Shown: one piece after another, positions 1-8,815 of the stretch | How positions within the stretch are numbered: the first letter of the stretch is position 1 | Layout of the letters: every line of letters starts with the position of its first letter | Assembly (NCBI RefSeq): GCF_026000115.1 | Contig: NZ_AP026867.1 | Span: 1,085,501 to 1,149,500, forward strand | Origin: Aureispira anguillae | GTDB lineage: Bacteria > Bacteroidota > Bacteroidia > Chitinophagales > Saprospiraceae | Reading direction: 5' to 3' | DNA: 64,000 nucleotides | Program-made: the position numbers and the translations under genes | The notes under the pieces: generated by a model | What the model saw: only the letters and a program-made list of their open reading frames with translations | Database searches by the model: none | Told to the model about the DNA's origin: nothing

Positions 1-485
1 TAAACAGATTTAATCTCCGATCGCATATGATCTCGTTCATAGATGTTGTCTGCGAGTGCCTTATCTGCCCCCGCAGCAATGAGCTCTTGCTCTAATGCTA
101 AAATGGCATCGTGATAGGCTGCTTGGTCTTCCGAAAATGATTCCATGTCTTGCCGCCAATAGTGGCTGTGTACATTCATCAGAAGGACAGTGGGAGTAGC
201 TCCACCTTCTAATAAGACAAAATGTAAGGTATTTTGTTCGCCGCCACCTGTGCCATTCCAGCCCGTTTGCAGAGCAAGGGAGGTCGGTGTTTGTTCAACT
301 AGTTCAGCTTCCCACACATTATCTATGATGCTAATATCACCATCTTGTAGGGTTAGTGTTATTGTTCGACCTAGCATGGCATTAAGCTCATTAGCATAAA
401 TAGCCAGAGGAGGTAATTTAGAATTGTAAGCATAAATCAACGGAGATTGAGATACCATCAACAATAAAAAAAATAAAGAACGCAT
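1..485 (-). CDS. secreted protein of unknown function, C-terminus cut off by window edge
   Basis: An open frame runs from an ATG at 485 leftward off the window edge (about 161 codons visible, no stop). The product starts with a hydrophobic signal peptide (MRSLFFLLLMVSQSPLIYA) followed by soluble sequence, so it is probably exported. The visible part contains a glycine-rich GWNGTGGGEQN stretch and an acidic, helical-looking segment with DMESFSEDQAAYHD. I recognise no family. The upstream region is a long AT-rich spacer shared with the divergent rseP gene. The frame is open throughout and the signal peptide is convincing, so the gene is likely real even though its end is missing. Confidence 0.7.
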   Translation of the reverse strand, partial: MRSLFFLLLMVSQSPLIYAYNSKLPPLAIYANELNAMLGRTITLTLQDGDISIIDNVWEAELVEQTPTSLALQTGWNGTGGGEQNTLHFVLLEGGATPTVLLMNVHSHYWRQDMESFSEDQAAYHDAILALEQELIAAGADKALADNIYERDHMRSEIKSV

Positions 486-996
486 AGTGTTTTTTTTGAA
501 AATAAAATGAGGAGTTGTTTGATCATTTGAGAACTAGAGTTGTTTAATTTAGAACAAAAAGACTTAAGTAAATGAATACCTCTTACTAACTTAACAGTCT
601 AGCCAAAGGAATAATAAGCGCATAGAACAGTTATATATCTTGGATGAGTTCTTGCGTGAACCTAGGAGATGTCTAAGATGGACTAATTTTGGAAAAGTGC
701 TACACTTAATTAAAAAATCCTACGCAAGAGTTGATTTCTTTTTGTAATTTTGCATCGTTCATTAGTTCGGTGAAAAACCTTATTGGGTTGATTTGTAGGT
801 GTTTAGTGAGTAAAGGGAGCGCCTTTAAAAGCTTATAAATCAGTAGTCATTACCGAACTATTAATAATTAAAAAGTATATTGCTCTTTTGGCAATAAAAA
901 AAACAAGACTAAAGTTATATATAATATAAAATATTTTTTTCTTGACTTAGGATTTTAAGAACAAAAATTAATAAAATAATAGCGTAAACAACAGCA
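486..996. other. AT-rich divergent intergenic spacer
   Basis: About 510 bases separate the divergent secreted-protein gene and rseP. No credible open frame is seen. A TAATTTTG sequence at 745-752 matches the Bacteroidota -7 consensus TAnnTTTG, but no TTG lies at the usual 17-20 base spacing upstream and it is about 245 bases from the rseP start, so it is only a weak promoter candidate. Confidence 0.4.
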
Positions 997-2337
997 ATGG
1001 GATATTTTATAATGGGAATGCAACTCTTATTGAGTTTGTCAATATTAGTTACTTTACATGAGTTTGGACATTTTTGGACTGCCAAAAAATTTGGAATGCG
1101 AGTCGAAAAATTCTACTTATTTTTTGATGCTTGGTTTCCTTTATATAAAAAGAAAATAGGAGAAACAGAATATGGGATTGGCTGGTTGCCTTTAGGGGGG
1201 TATGTCAAAATATCAGGCATGATTGACGAAAGCATGGATCGTGAAGCCATGGCAAAACCTCCGCAACCTTGGGAGTTTCGTTCTAAACCCGCTTGGCAGC
1301 GTTTGATTGTAATGATTGGCGGGGTAACCGTGAATTTTATTTTAGGGATTTTCCTTTTTGCTATGTTGGCTTGGGTTTATGGCGATAAATATTTACCCAA
1401 TGAAAATGCAGTACATGGCATTGCTTGTTCTTCTTTGGCCAAAGAAATGGGGCTTCAAGATGGAGATAAAATATTAGCAATTGGTGACGAACCTTTTGAA
1501 AAATTTAACTCTGGGATCGTAACAAGCAAAATGTTATTGGATGAAATCTATGATTTAAAAGTAATGCGGGATGGCAAAGAAGTGACGATTAGAGTTCCCG
1601 ATAGTACAGTATTAAAATTGCCGAAACACAGCAAGAAAAAATTGCGTTTATTTGAACCACGAGTGCCTTTTGTGATTGGTAGTGTTTCTAAGGATATGCC
1701 AGCAAAAGCAGCAGGACTAGAGAAAGAAGATTCAATTGTTGGTTTTAACAATACACCAACTCCCTTTTTCTCTGATTTTAGAGCATTGGCGAGACAGCAC
1801 AAAGATCAAGATGTTGTGGTTGATTTTTATAGAAAAGGAGAACGTAAAAGTTTAACCATACATACAACCGAAAAAGGACAAATTGGCGCTGGGACTTATG
1901 GTCCAGAACGATATTTTGAATTTGGACGCATCAAATATGGTTTTTTTCAATCGTTTCCTGTTGCCTTATCTAAAAGTTATAACTTTTTGGCCTCACAAAT
2001 CAAAGCATTTGGTCAAATGTTTACAGGAAGGATCAAGGCTACAGAGAGTTTAGGTGGTTTTATTGCCATTGGTCAAATGTTTCCTCCTTATTGGGATTGG
2101 GAACATTTTTGGAGAATGACGGCTATTTTGTCTTTGATTTTGGGCTTTATGAATTTGTTGCCAATTCCTGCACTGGATGGGGGACACGTTATGTTTTTAT
2201 TGTTTGAAATTGTAGCACGTAGACCTGTTAATGAAAAGGTATTGGAGTATGCTCAGGTAGTGGGAATTGTCTTATTGTTAGGGCTGTTGTTATTTGCCAA
2301 TGGCTTAGACATTTATGGCTTGATTTTTCCATCTTAA
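997..2337 (+). CDS. rseP: RIP metalloprotease RseP (site-2 protease)
   Basis: Intramembrane zinc metalloprotease of the M50 family, which cleaves membrane-bound anti-sigma factors or signal-peptide remnants inside the inner membrane. The HEFGH zinc motif is at residues 21-25 in the first membrane helix. The second metal-ligand motif, LDGGH with Asp394, lies near the C-terminus. Two PDZ-like segments lie between, around residues 125-210 and 220-300. At 446 aa the length is normal for Bacteroidota RseP. The start at 997 puts the expected short segment before the HEFGH helix; an in-frame ATG at 1012 is an alternative. The nearest anti-sigma candidate in the window is at 21.3 kb, but no direct link is shown. 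Confidence 0.93.
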   Translation: MGYFIMGMQLLLSLSILVTLHEFGHFWTAKKFGMRVEKFYLFFDAWFPLYKKKIGETEYGIGWLPLGGYVKISGMIDESMDREAMAKPPQPWEFRSKPAWQRLIVMIGGVTVNFILGIFLFAMLAWVYGDKYLPNENAVHGIACSSLAKEMGLQDGDKILAIGDEPFEKFNSGIVTSKMLLDEIYDLKVMRDGKEVTIRVPDSTVLKLPKHSKKKLRLFEPRVPFVIGSVSKDMPAKAAGLEKEDSIVGFNNTPTPFFSDFRALARQHKDQDVVVDFYRKGERKSLTIHTTEKGQIGAGTYGPERYFEFGRIKYGFFQSFPVALSKSYNFLASQIKAFGQMFTGRIKATESLGGFIAIGQMFPPYWDWEHFWRMTAILSLILGFMNLLPIPALDGGHVMFLLFEIVARRPVNEKVLEYAQVVGIVLLLGLLLFANGLDIYGLIFPS

Positions 2338-2473
2338 ATTTGTTCTGTTAGAAAAGTGTTAAAATGCCAACTTCATACACTTGTTTTCCGTTTAAGAAAG
2401 TAAGAATAGAAACATTATAAAACATGGGGAATTAGCAGATGTTGTTAATTAGCCTCATAACTCAATTTAAATT

Positions 2474-3157
2474 ATGAATACTAAATATCTTCTTGCGTTA
2501 TTATTTGGATTCTTCTCTTTTGCGATCGTTGCACAAGAACAATCTGATATTGTAGAGGTGTATGGATTGATTGTAACCAAGGGAGAAAATGCAAGATATG
2601 CTTATGTGCCTTTTGTTACGGTTGCGGTCAAAGGAACAACTCGTGGAACTTATGCTAATTATGAAGGGATGTATTCAATTGTTGTTAAAAAGGGGCAAAC
2701 ACTAACTTTTTCTGCGGTAGGTTTTGAAGACAGAGAGATTGTGATTCCTGAAGATATTGATGGAATGTATCATAGCCTTAAGGTGGAATTAATGCCAGCA
2801 TCAATTAATATTGATGAGGTGACGGTATTCCCTTGGCCTGATCGTGATAACTTAGCGGCTGAGTTTTTGGCAATGCAACCTAACCGTGCAGGTCAATTAG
2901 AGGCGATTGCTAAAGAGAATTTAGAGCGAAATCAGTTGTTGGCAGTTGCTAACAATACCAGTATGGATGGGCGAGAAAACTCTATTCAATACCTGCGTCA
3001 ACAAGCAAGCGATTATTCTTATCAAGGGCAACAAGCTCCACAATCTATTTTTGATCCTATTGCTTGGGGGAAATTCTTTAAGCAATGGAAGAAGAAAAAG
3101 CACAGCGCTAAAGAGGAGCAAATGATTAAAATATTAGAAGGAGAAAACCAACGATAA
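2474..3157 (+). CDS. secreted carboxypeptidase-regulatory-like domain protein
   Basis: A 227-aa exported protein with a signal peptide (cleavage near VAQEQ, residue 20). It is followed by a CarboxypepD_reg-like beta-sandwich at about residues 25-110, seen in the pattern VPFVTVAVKGTTRGTYANYE, then GMYSIVV and SAVGFEDREI. This is the N-terminal plug-like domain that precedes TonB-dependent receptors, here without a barrel. The C-terminal half is Gln- and Asn-rich, then basic (KKWKKKKHSAKEEQM is approximated by residues 200-220). Such stand-alone proteins are common in Bacteroidota and their function is unknown. The gene follows rseP by 136 bases on the same strand and is closed by a strong hairpin at 3183-3215. 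Confidence 0.75.
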   Translation: MNTKYLLALLFGFFSFAIVAQEQSDIVEVYGLIVTKGENARYAYVPFVTVAVKGTTRGTYANYEGMYSIVVKKGQTLTFSAVGFEDREIVIPEDIDGMYHSLKVELMPASINIDEVTVFPWPDRDNLAAEFLAMQPNRAGQLEAIAKENLERNQLLAVANNTSMDGRENSIQYLRQQASDYSYQGQQAPQSIFDPIAWGKFFKQWKKKKHSAKEEQMIKILEGENQR

Positions 3158-3182
3158 ATCAACCCTTTTAATAGGATAAACG

Positions 3183-3215
3183 AAGGGACGCTTTGGCTAT
3201 GCCAAAGCGTCCCTT
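3183..3215. terminator. bidirectional terminator hairpin
   Basis: A perfect 14-bp stem (AAGGGACGCTTTGG and its complement) with a 5-base loop lies between the convergent genes ending at 3157 and 3241. T-rich sequence follows on the plus strand. Confidence 0.8.
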
Positions 3216-3240
3216 TTGCGTTTTGGAGCAAGATAAAATG

Positions 3241-3930
3241 CTATTGGTTTGTATTGGGACTAGACAAAGTTTCAATCAACTCAATGGCTACTTTATTGAG
3301 GTTGTCAATTGCTAAAGGAATGTCCCAGTTGTCTTTGTTTCGAGGTTCTACATAATTAGAAATAGAGCGAATTTGCAGGCAATCTATTTGATGTTGCAAA
3401 CAAGCATAAAAGACCGCAGCACCTTCCATAGATTCCAAATCTGCGGGATATTTAGCCTCAATTTTTTGGATGCTTTCAGCCGACCCATGTACTTTATTGA
3501 CCGTAATAGCAGTTGCCTGTGGCAAGAATTTATTTTCGGTATTGGGAGCATATAATTTGCCATTGATATAAGGCGCTTCGTTCCAATCTACTAATTGCAA
3601 TTCAAATAAATCCGTAAAAGCACCATTGGCTTCTTCAACCCCAACATCGGCAAAACGGTCGTTGATAACTTGCAATACTTGCCCAATGGCTAAGGCTCGA
3701 TTAAAAGCGCCTGCAATTCCCAAGTTAAGCACCAAATCAAACTGGTGTTGAGCAAGTACCGTAGCCAATGCAAAAGTAGTGTGTATGGGACCCACGCCAG
3801 CCACTAAGATATGAATATCAATCTCTTTAGAAAAAAAACGTCTGTTCTCTTTGTTTTTGAAATTAGTGTTTAAATACGTTAATAAGGGCATAATTTCAAA
3901 CTCGGTGGCACTTACAAGAAGTAGTTTCAT
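3241..3930 (-). CDS. mqnB: futalosine hydrolase MqnB
   Basis: Nucleosidase of the phosphorylase superfamily that splits futalosine to dehypoxanthine futalosine and hypoxanthine in the alternative menaquinone pathway. The 229-aa protein begins with LLVSATEFEI, carries VAGVGPIHTTF and NLGIAGAF in the N-terminal half, and has the nucleoside-binding SMEGAAVFYAC segment (family SMEGA motif) near residue 165, followed by IRSISNYVEPR. These match MqnB better than 5'-methylthioadenosine nucleosidase because of the NYVEPR(N)K(D)xW segment. It implies menaquinone made by the futalosine route. The gene is convergent with the preceding secreted protein and divergent from the transporter. Confidence 0.9.
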   Translation of the reverse strand: MKLLLVSATEFEIMPLLTYLNTNFKNKENRRFFSKEIDIHILVAGVGPIHTTFALATVLAQHQFDLVLNLGIAGAFNRALAIGQVLQVINDRFADVGVEEANGAFTDLFELQLVDWNEAPYINGKLYAPNTENKFLPQATAITVNKVHGSAESIQKIEAKYPADLESMEGAAVFYACLQHQIDCLQIRSISNYVEPRNKDNWDIPLAIDNLNKVAIELIETLSSPNTNQ

Positions 3931-4090
3931 AGTAATTGTTAAATCTTTTAATTGCGTGAAGAGGCATAAAAGTAGTATTTTTCCTAAAAATAAGGAATAG
4001 CAGTAAGAGAAGTTGTAAAAAAAAGGCTCTTTGATAAGTTTTGTGATAAGCTCTTAGCAATTACGATCTGTGAAACTATATGCATCGTAA

Positions 4091-4156
4091 GTTATAAGTA
4101 GAAAGTCGTAAGGTTTTATTTTGATAATAAATAACTTACGACTTTCTACTTATAAC
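4091..4156. repeat. 22-bp perfect inverted repeat in a divergent spacer
   Basis: Arms at 4091-4112 and 4135-4156 are perfect complements and enclose a 22-base AT-rich loop. The spacer (3931-4262) separates genes that are transcribed away from it, so this is not an ordinary terminator of either neighbour. The rest of the spacer shows no gene. It could be a palindromic repeat element, a MITE remnant or a regulator site. Confidence 0.75.
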
Positions 4157-4262
4157 TAATATCCTATTAACTACTTCAAAGGGCAATTATTTTTTAGTAT
4201 TCCATTGTTATTAAGTAAAAAAAATAAGTGAGGATAACATATTTACCTAAAATTATACAAAC

Positions 4263-5768
4263 ATGAACAAACAAAAAATTGGTTTATTGCTGGGACCTAG
4301 TTTATATTTTTTGATTTTGTTGGGGATGGATCTCGAAGGTTTATCTCCTAGAGGACAAGCAGTTTTGGCAACCACTTTTTGGATGGCAATTTGGTGGGTG
4401 ACAGAAGCCGTTCCCATTGCTGTTACGGCACTTTTGCCCTTGGTTTTGTTTCCATTGGCAGGAGCCATGACGATAAAAGAGACAGGTGGTCTTTATGGGC
4501 ATCCAATTATCTTTCTTTTTGTGGGAGGTTTTATGATTGCCTCAGCGGTTGAGCGTTGGAATTTGCACCAGCGAATTGCATTGGGAATTATTGCAAAAAT
4601 AGGAAGTGCGCCCAAGTCTATCATTTTAGGATTTATGGTTGCGACAGGCTTTTTGTCCATGTGGATTTCCAATACAGCCACCACCATTATGATGGTTCCT
4701 ATAGGAATTGCTATTGTTAAACAACTAGAAACAAAGCATCTAGCAAAAGCAGACCATACCTTTGCCAAGGCATTGCTCCTAGGGATTGCCTATGCGGCTT
4801 CTATTGGAGGAATTGCAACCTTGATTGGAACGCCAACCAATGTGATTTTTACAGGGGTGGTTACTGAAAAATACGGCGTTGAAATTTCTTTTGCGGCTTG
4901 GATGTTGTTTGCCATGCCTATTGCTGTTGTTTTATTATTCATTTGTTGGTATTATTTGGTAAATATAGGCTTTGATCTTTCCCCTTTTGAGGAAGAGGAC
5001 AGCGCAACGAGTTTAAATAAAATAAAGAATTACCAACGGGACTTGGGAGGGATGAGCTATGAAGAAAAAGTTGTGATTGCCGTTTTTGGGGGAGTTGCGT
5101 TGGCTTGGATGACTCGATCGTTCTTACTCAATCCATTTTTTCCGCATTTAACCGATACCATCATTGCCATTATTGGAGCGATTAGTCTGTTTATTATACC
5201 AACGAAAAACAGCGTCCCCAATAGAGAAGTCGTTGATACCTCCTTAGATGACCTTGACGATAGCCCCGCTACAATTTTAGATTGGGAAACGGCGGTAAAA
5301 ATACCTTGGGGAGTCATTTTATTGTTTGGGGGAGGGCTGTCCTTAGCCAATGGATTCGACAAAACAGGATTGGCAGCTTGGATTGGCACACAAATTAGCT
5401 TATTGGGCGTTTTGCCACTGTTTTTATTGCTATTGTTGCTCATAGCTGCCGTTAACTTTTTGACAGAGATCACTTCCAATGTGGCTACAGTTTCTATGAT
5501 TTTGCCCATTTTAGCTTCCTTATCCATGACGATTGGAGTACATCCCTATGTTTTGATGATTGGAGCAACTTGCGCTGCTTCTTGTGCCTTTATGTTGCCA
5601 ATTGCCACTGCGCCAAATGCGATTGTTTTTGGTTCTTCTTATATTCAAATAGGGGACATGATTAAGGCAGGGATTTGGTTGAATTTACTCTCGATTCTTT
5701 TATTTTCGCTCTATGTTTATGTGGTTATGCCGCTTGTTTTTGGAATTGATTTGTATGGGAGTTTGTAG
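4263..5768 (+). CDS. SLC13/DASS-family anion:sodium symporter
   Basis: Inner-membrane transporter of the divalent anion:sodium symporter family (dicarboxylates, sulfate or related anions). The 501-aa protein is hydrophobic throughout with about 11-12 predicted helices. It carries the two family signatures: SNTATTIMMVPIG in the first half and TSNVATVSMILPI in the second, with GTPTNVIF and LPIATAPNAIVF as the paired ion/substrate hairpins. A more polar loop at about residues 235-265 and a charged segment near 325-345 (DTSLDDLDDSPAT) separate the halves. Substrate cannot be read from sequence. It stands alone, with no adjacent metabolic genes. Confidence 0.88.
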   Translation: MNKQKIGLLLGPSLYFLILLGMDLEGLSPRGQAVLATTFWMAIWWVTEAVPIAVTALLPLVLFPLAGAMTIKETGGLYGHPIIFLFVGGFMIASAVERWNLHQRIALGIIAKIGSAPKSIILGFMVATGFLSMWISNTATTIMMVPIGIAIVKQLETKHLAKADHTFAKALLLGIAYAASIGGIATLIGTPTNVIFTGVVTEKYGVEISFAAWMLFAMPIAVVLLFICWYYLVNIGFDLSPFEEEDSATSLNKIKNYQRDLGGMSYEEKVVIAVFGGVALAWMTRSFLLNPFFPHLTDTIIAIIGAISLFIIPTKNSVPNREVVDTSLDDLDDSPATILDWETAVKIPWGVILLFGGGLSLANGFDKTGLAAWIGTQISLLGVLPLFLLLLLLIAAVNFLTEITSNVATVSMILPILASLSMTIGVHPYVLMIGATCAASCAFMLPIATAPNAIVFGSSYIQIGDMIKAGIWLNLLSILLFSLYVYVVMPLVFGIDLYGSL

Positions 5769-5784
5769 TTGGAATGCAGAAAAA

Positions 5785-5841
5785 CTGCCTATTCGATACT
5801 TTAAAAGAAGGAAAATCCATCTAATATAATCCAATAGGCAG
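5785..5841. terminator. possible weak terminator between convergent genes
   Basis: CTGCCTATT at 5785-5793 is complementary to AATAGGCAG at 5833-5841. The loop is long (about 39 bases) and no T-run follows, so the call rests mainly on its position between convergent genes. Confidence 0.3.
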
Positions 5842-5863
5842 CAAGCATTTCGTTAAAATAGTA

Positions 5864-7708
5864 TTAGCTTATATTTAGGTGCGTTTTCCAGTAATTGGTT
5901 AAGAATAAGTTGTTAGGATCTAGTTCTTGACGAATATTCATCCAATCGTTCCATTTAGGATATTGCTGCTCTATATAATTGCTGGGAACAGAAGGCGTGT
6001 TTTGGACTAAAAATTTCCCCCAATGCAGTCGATAATCAAAATCTTTTAACAAATCCCAAAACTGAGGATAGAAACGGTCAGTTGGCTGTTCATAATTAGA
6101 CCCAAACCAAAATACATCTACCCGCACAACATCTTTGTCATAAGATGGACTCATCCAAAACTTGCTTTTAGTGGTGGCATAAAACTCATAGGAGAAGGTA
6201 TCCGTTTCATCAAAGCTAGCTTGTTCAAAAAAATCATTCATCTTGTTCATAACAGCCTGCGTTTGATCAACTGGAATCCAAATTTCAGTAAACCAAGTTG
6301 GCAATAAGTGGTCGTCTATTTGATTATCCATGGGTAAACCTTGCCACCAAGTATCCCAAAATTGTTGCGGTCCAGCATCGCCATCTAATTTGACAAAAAC
6401 ATTCTTAAGAATGGAAGGGTAAAAATTTTGAAAAGCATCCATATCGGCAAAAAGTTGATCAAAAATTTGCTTCCATGGATCCTCTAATGGAGCATTTCGA
6501 TGCCCAATGAGCAAGTAGAACAAGCCCCCCAAAGCTTGTAGCACCAATTCAGACATGCGGGTTAATTTATCAGCCAATTCTTTTGCCTGTTCATAAGGGA
6601 TATTATTTTTATTTTGGCTACTTAGATGTGCTGTTTTATCATTAATTAATTGGAAAATTTGAAGTGCCTTTTCATGATCTTGTCGCATGATAATTCCCCT
6701 TACTTGATCAATGATTTGCAGGAATTGTTCTTCGTGTTGATTGACAAAATAATCCAATTTTAGAAAAATGTCAACGGGCAATTGTTGAAGTTTTTCAGCG
6801 GTAACCAAATATCCCATCTCAACATAAGGACGGCGGTTAAAATCTTCAGCAGTTCCTGTTTGACTAGTATAGTCACTAGCGATCATACGATGAGCTTTCC
6901 AACTGACAATATGGTTAACACCTTTTTGGGGCCACCATAGAATACGAGAATATTCTGCTAACTGTGGGTTTCTACTTCCATCAGCTAAAGGTGCGTTTCG
7001 CAAAAAATCTTCATAACTGGGGTGGGTGGCTGTTCCTGAGCCCAGTAAATCCATTTCTGCATCAACTAAAGTGGTAATGGCTTCAGACCCCATGATATGA
7101 TAACGTTCGGTACATTTAAAAGTAACTTGAGTAACAATCCCTAATAGTCCCATTGAGACACCCGCTGCATAAAATTTACTAGGGTCTGGATCTGTTTTGC
7201 TAAACGTATGGATAGATCCCGTTCCATCAATTAAGCGGATGGCTTCAATACTATCGCCTAAGTCGTAATTTAACGACCCACCAGAAGAACCCGTTGCCAA
7301 AAAGCCAGCAACGGTCTGATGCCGAATTCCTCCTAAGTCAGGGAGTGCTAAGCCTGCTTGGTCTAGTTGATACAACAAACTGTTTTCAACGGTAGACGTT
7401 CCACTTGGATCATAGGGATCTTTTCCTAAATTAACACCTGCTTGACAAGTAACCGTCATATTCTCTGAGTCGATGAATACAGCCCTGTATTGATCTAGCA
7501 TAATGTTGATGCCTGTTGTAGGAGTAGGGGGACTATTGGTATAAATGGCTTTTTTTACAGAATGGGCAGAACCACGAACTCGGATTTTTAGCCCTTCTGT
7601 TTGTGCTGTTTTGATGAGCTCTATAATTTGATCTTCTGTTGTTGGATGGTAAAAGCCATCAGAACCTATTTCTAAGGTTTTGTTTGTTGGATGATCTTTT
7701 GTAATCAT
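5864..7708 (-). CDS. FAD-binding (PCMH/VAO-type) oxidoreductase
   Basis: Flavoprotein oxidase or dehydrogenase of the vanillyl-alcohol-oxidase fold. The FAD domain fills about the first 230 residues: RVRGSAHSVKKA with His49 in the position used for covalent FAD attachment, then DLGGIRHQTVAGFLATGSSGG and GVSMGLLGIVTQVTF. The C-terminus ends with DPNNLFLTNYW, typical of the sugar-lactone/alditol oxidase branch, while the long middle resembles bacterial cholesterol-oxidase-like members. The substrate is unknown. I chose the ATG at 7708 (614 aa): an upstream in-frame extension to 7894 would add about 62 Asn/Ile-rich residues with no family counterpart. No signal peptide is seen. Confidence 0.82.
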   Translation of the reverse strand: MITKDHPTNKTLEIGSDGFYHPTTEDQIIELIKTAQTEGLKIRVRGSAHSVKKAIYTNSPPTPTTGINIMLDQYRAVFIDSENMTVTCQAGVNLGKDPYDPSGTSTVENSLLYQLDQAGLALPDLGGIRHQTVAGFLATGSSGGSLNYDLGDSIEAIRLIDGTGSIHTFSKTDPDPSKFYAAGVSMGLLGIVTQVTFKCTERYHIMGSEAITTLVDAEMDLLGSGTATHPSYEDFLRNAPLADGSRNPQLAEYSRILWWPQKGVNHIVSWKAHRMIASDYTSQTGTAEDFNRRPYVEMGYLVTAEKLQQLPVDIFLKLDYFVNQHEEQFLQIIDQVRGIIMRQDHEKALQIFQLINDKTAHLSSQNKNNIPYEQAKELADKLTRMSELVLQALGGLFYLLIGHRNAPLEDPWKQIFDQLFADMDAFQNFYPSILKNVFVKLDGDAGPQQFWDTWWQGLPMDNQIDDHLLPTWFTEIWIPVDQTQAVMNKMNDFFEQASFDETDTFSYEFYATTKSKFWMSPSYDKDVVRVDVFWFGSNYEQPTDRFYPQFWDLLKDFDYRLHWGKFLVQNTPSVPSNYIEQQYPKWNDWMNIRQELDPNNLFLTNYWKTHLNIS

Positions 7709-7996
7709 GTTGTGTACGTAAAATTTTAATTGTGAATTGAAAGTTGATATAAGAATTAAAAGCAATGAAGTATTATTGTTATAAATATATAAATTATTTA
7801 TTTTATTTATAACAATAAATAATATGTTTATCGAAAAGATTGTAAGATTTGTAAATGAATTATAGAAGTTTAAGATCAACTTAAAAAGCCCCAATAATAA
7901 AATGAGAACTTCGCAGATTTATTTATAGGTGATTTAGGATTGACTGTAAAGGATTATTTTTTTTACTAACAATTAGACTTAATCCACTAATTTTAG

Positions 7997-8004
7997 TAGC
8001 TTTG
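7997..8004 (+). promoter_or_regulatory. candidate -7 promoter element of ndk
   Basis: TAGCTTTG matches TAnnTTTG and is followed by C, as is common in Bacteroidota. It lies 58 bases before the ndk start. The -33 position holds only a weak ATTAG. The rest of 7709-8062 is AT-rich and shows no gene. Confidence 0.45.
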
Positions 8005-8062
8005 CGCCAAGCTTAAAAACTGAAAAAATAAATTTATACAATAACAAAATAAACGTAGGAAA

Positions 8063-8482
8063 ATGGCTACTAACAGAACGCTAACAATGATCAAACCTGA
8101 CGCTGTAAAAGCAGGTCATATTGGAGGTATCTTAAACCAAATCAATGAAGCAGGTTTTAGAATTGTTGCAATGAAAATGACTCAATTGACGCAAGCAGGT
8201 GCAGAAGCTTTTTATGCTGTACACAAAGAAAGACCTTTCTTTGGCGAATTGGTAGAGTTCATGACTTCTGGTCCTATTGTAGCAGCAATCTTAGAAAAAG
8301 ACAATGCTGTTGCTGATTTCCGTACTTTGATTGGTGCAACCAATCCAGCTGAAGCAGCTGAAGGTACTATCCGTGCAAAATATGCAAAAAGCATTGGTGA
8401 AAATGCTGTTCACGGTTCTGATTCTGACGAAAATGCTGAAATTGAAGGTAACTTCCACTTTGGTGGTGTTGAGCAATTCTAA
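8063..8482 (+). CDS. ndk: nucleoside diphosphate kinase
   Basis: Transfers the terminal phosphate of ATP to NDPs and dNDPs through a phospho-histidine. The 139-aa protein has the full family pattern: [11 protein letters not shown] at the start, then [19 protein letters not shown], and the active-site NAVHGSDS with catalytic His117. The length is typical. The gene is monocistronic, with a promoter-like element 58 bases upstream and a strong terminator 24 bases downstream. Confidence 0.97.
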   Translation: MATNRTLTMIKPDAVKAGHIGGILNQINEAGFRIVAMKMTQLTQAGAEAFYAVHKERPFFGELVEFMTSGPIVAAILEKDNAVADFRTLIGATNPAEAAEGTIRAKYAKSIGENAVHGSDSDENAEIEGNFHFGGVEQF

Positions 8483-8506
8483 GAGAATATAACACAAAAA
8501 AAAAGA

Positions 8507-8538
8507 GCGGTCTCGATTATTCGAGACCGCTTTTTTTT
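8507..8538 (+). terminator. rho-independent terminator of ndk
   Basis: GCGGTCTCGA, loop TTAT, TCGAGACCGC, then eight T residues. A textbook intrinsic terminator. Confidence 0.92.
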
Positions 8539-8815
8539 GCATTATTTTGTACAGCTGGCTATATCTTTTATCTTTAAGAACTTACAAATCTAAATGTTAT
8601 CCATTTTAAGTAACTACGCATAACCAATCCTGTTTCGTTACTTAATCAATCAAGGTATAATCGTAGGGTGAGAAAGCTAGATGCTCGTTCTAACATCTAG
8701 TGACAACTGAGCTAAAAATAGCATTAGGCAGGGTAAAAGAGGGCGATATTAAACGGTTGAAAACAAGAATGGATTTCAATTCTTTTATAAAAGTGCCCCC
8801 TCAAAACTACAATGT
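8539..8815. other. intergenic region with small inverted repeats
   Basis: No gene is seen. AAGTAAC (8608-8614) pairs with GTTACTT (8637-8643), and CTAGATG pairs with CATCTAG around 8677-8700. The second includes a TCTAACATCTA string that also occurs in the hairpin at 50958-51006. No clear promoter for the following gene was found. Confidence 0.4.

Noticed and set aside
190-399. 69-codon plus-strand ORF at the left edge
   Set aside because: Antisense to the cut-off secreted protein gene, which has a convincing signal peptide.
5057-5527. 156-codon minus-strand ORF
   Set aside because: Antisense to the SLC13 transporter, whose motifs are conserved in the other frame.
7709-7894. N-terminal extension of the FAD oxidoreductase
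   Set aside because: About 62 Ile/Asn-rich residues precede ATG 7708 and match nothing in the family; translation more likely begins at 7708.
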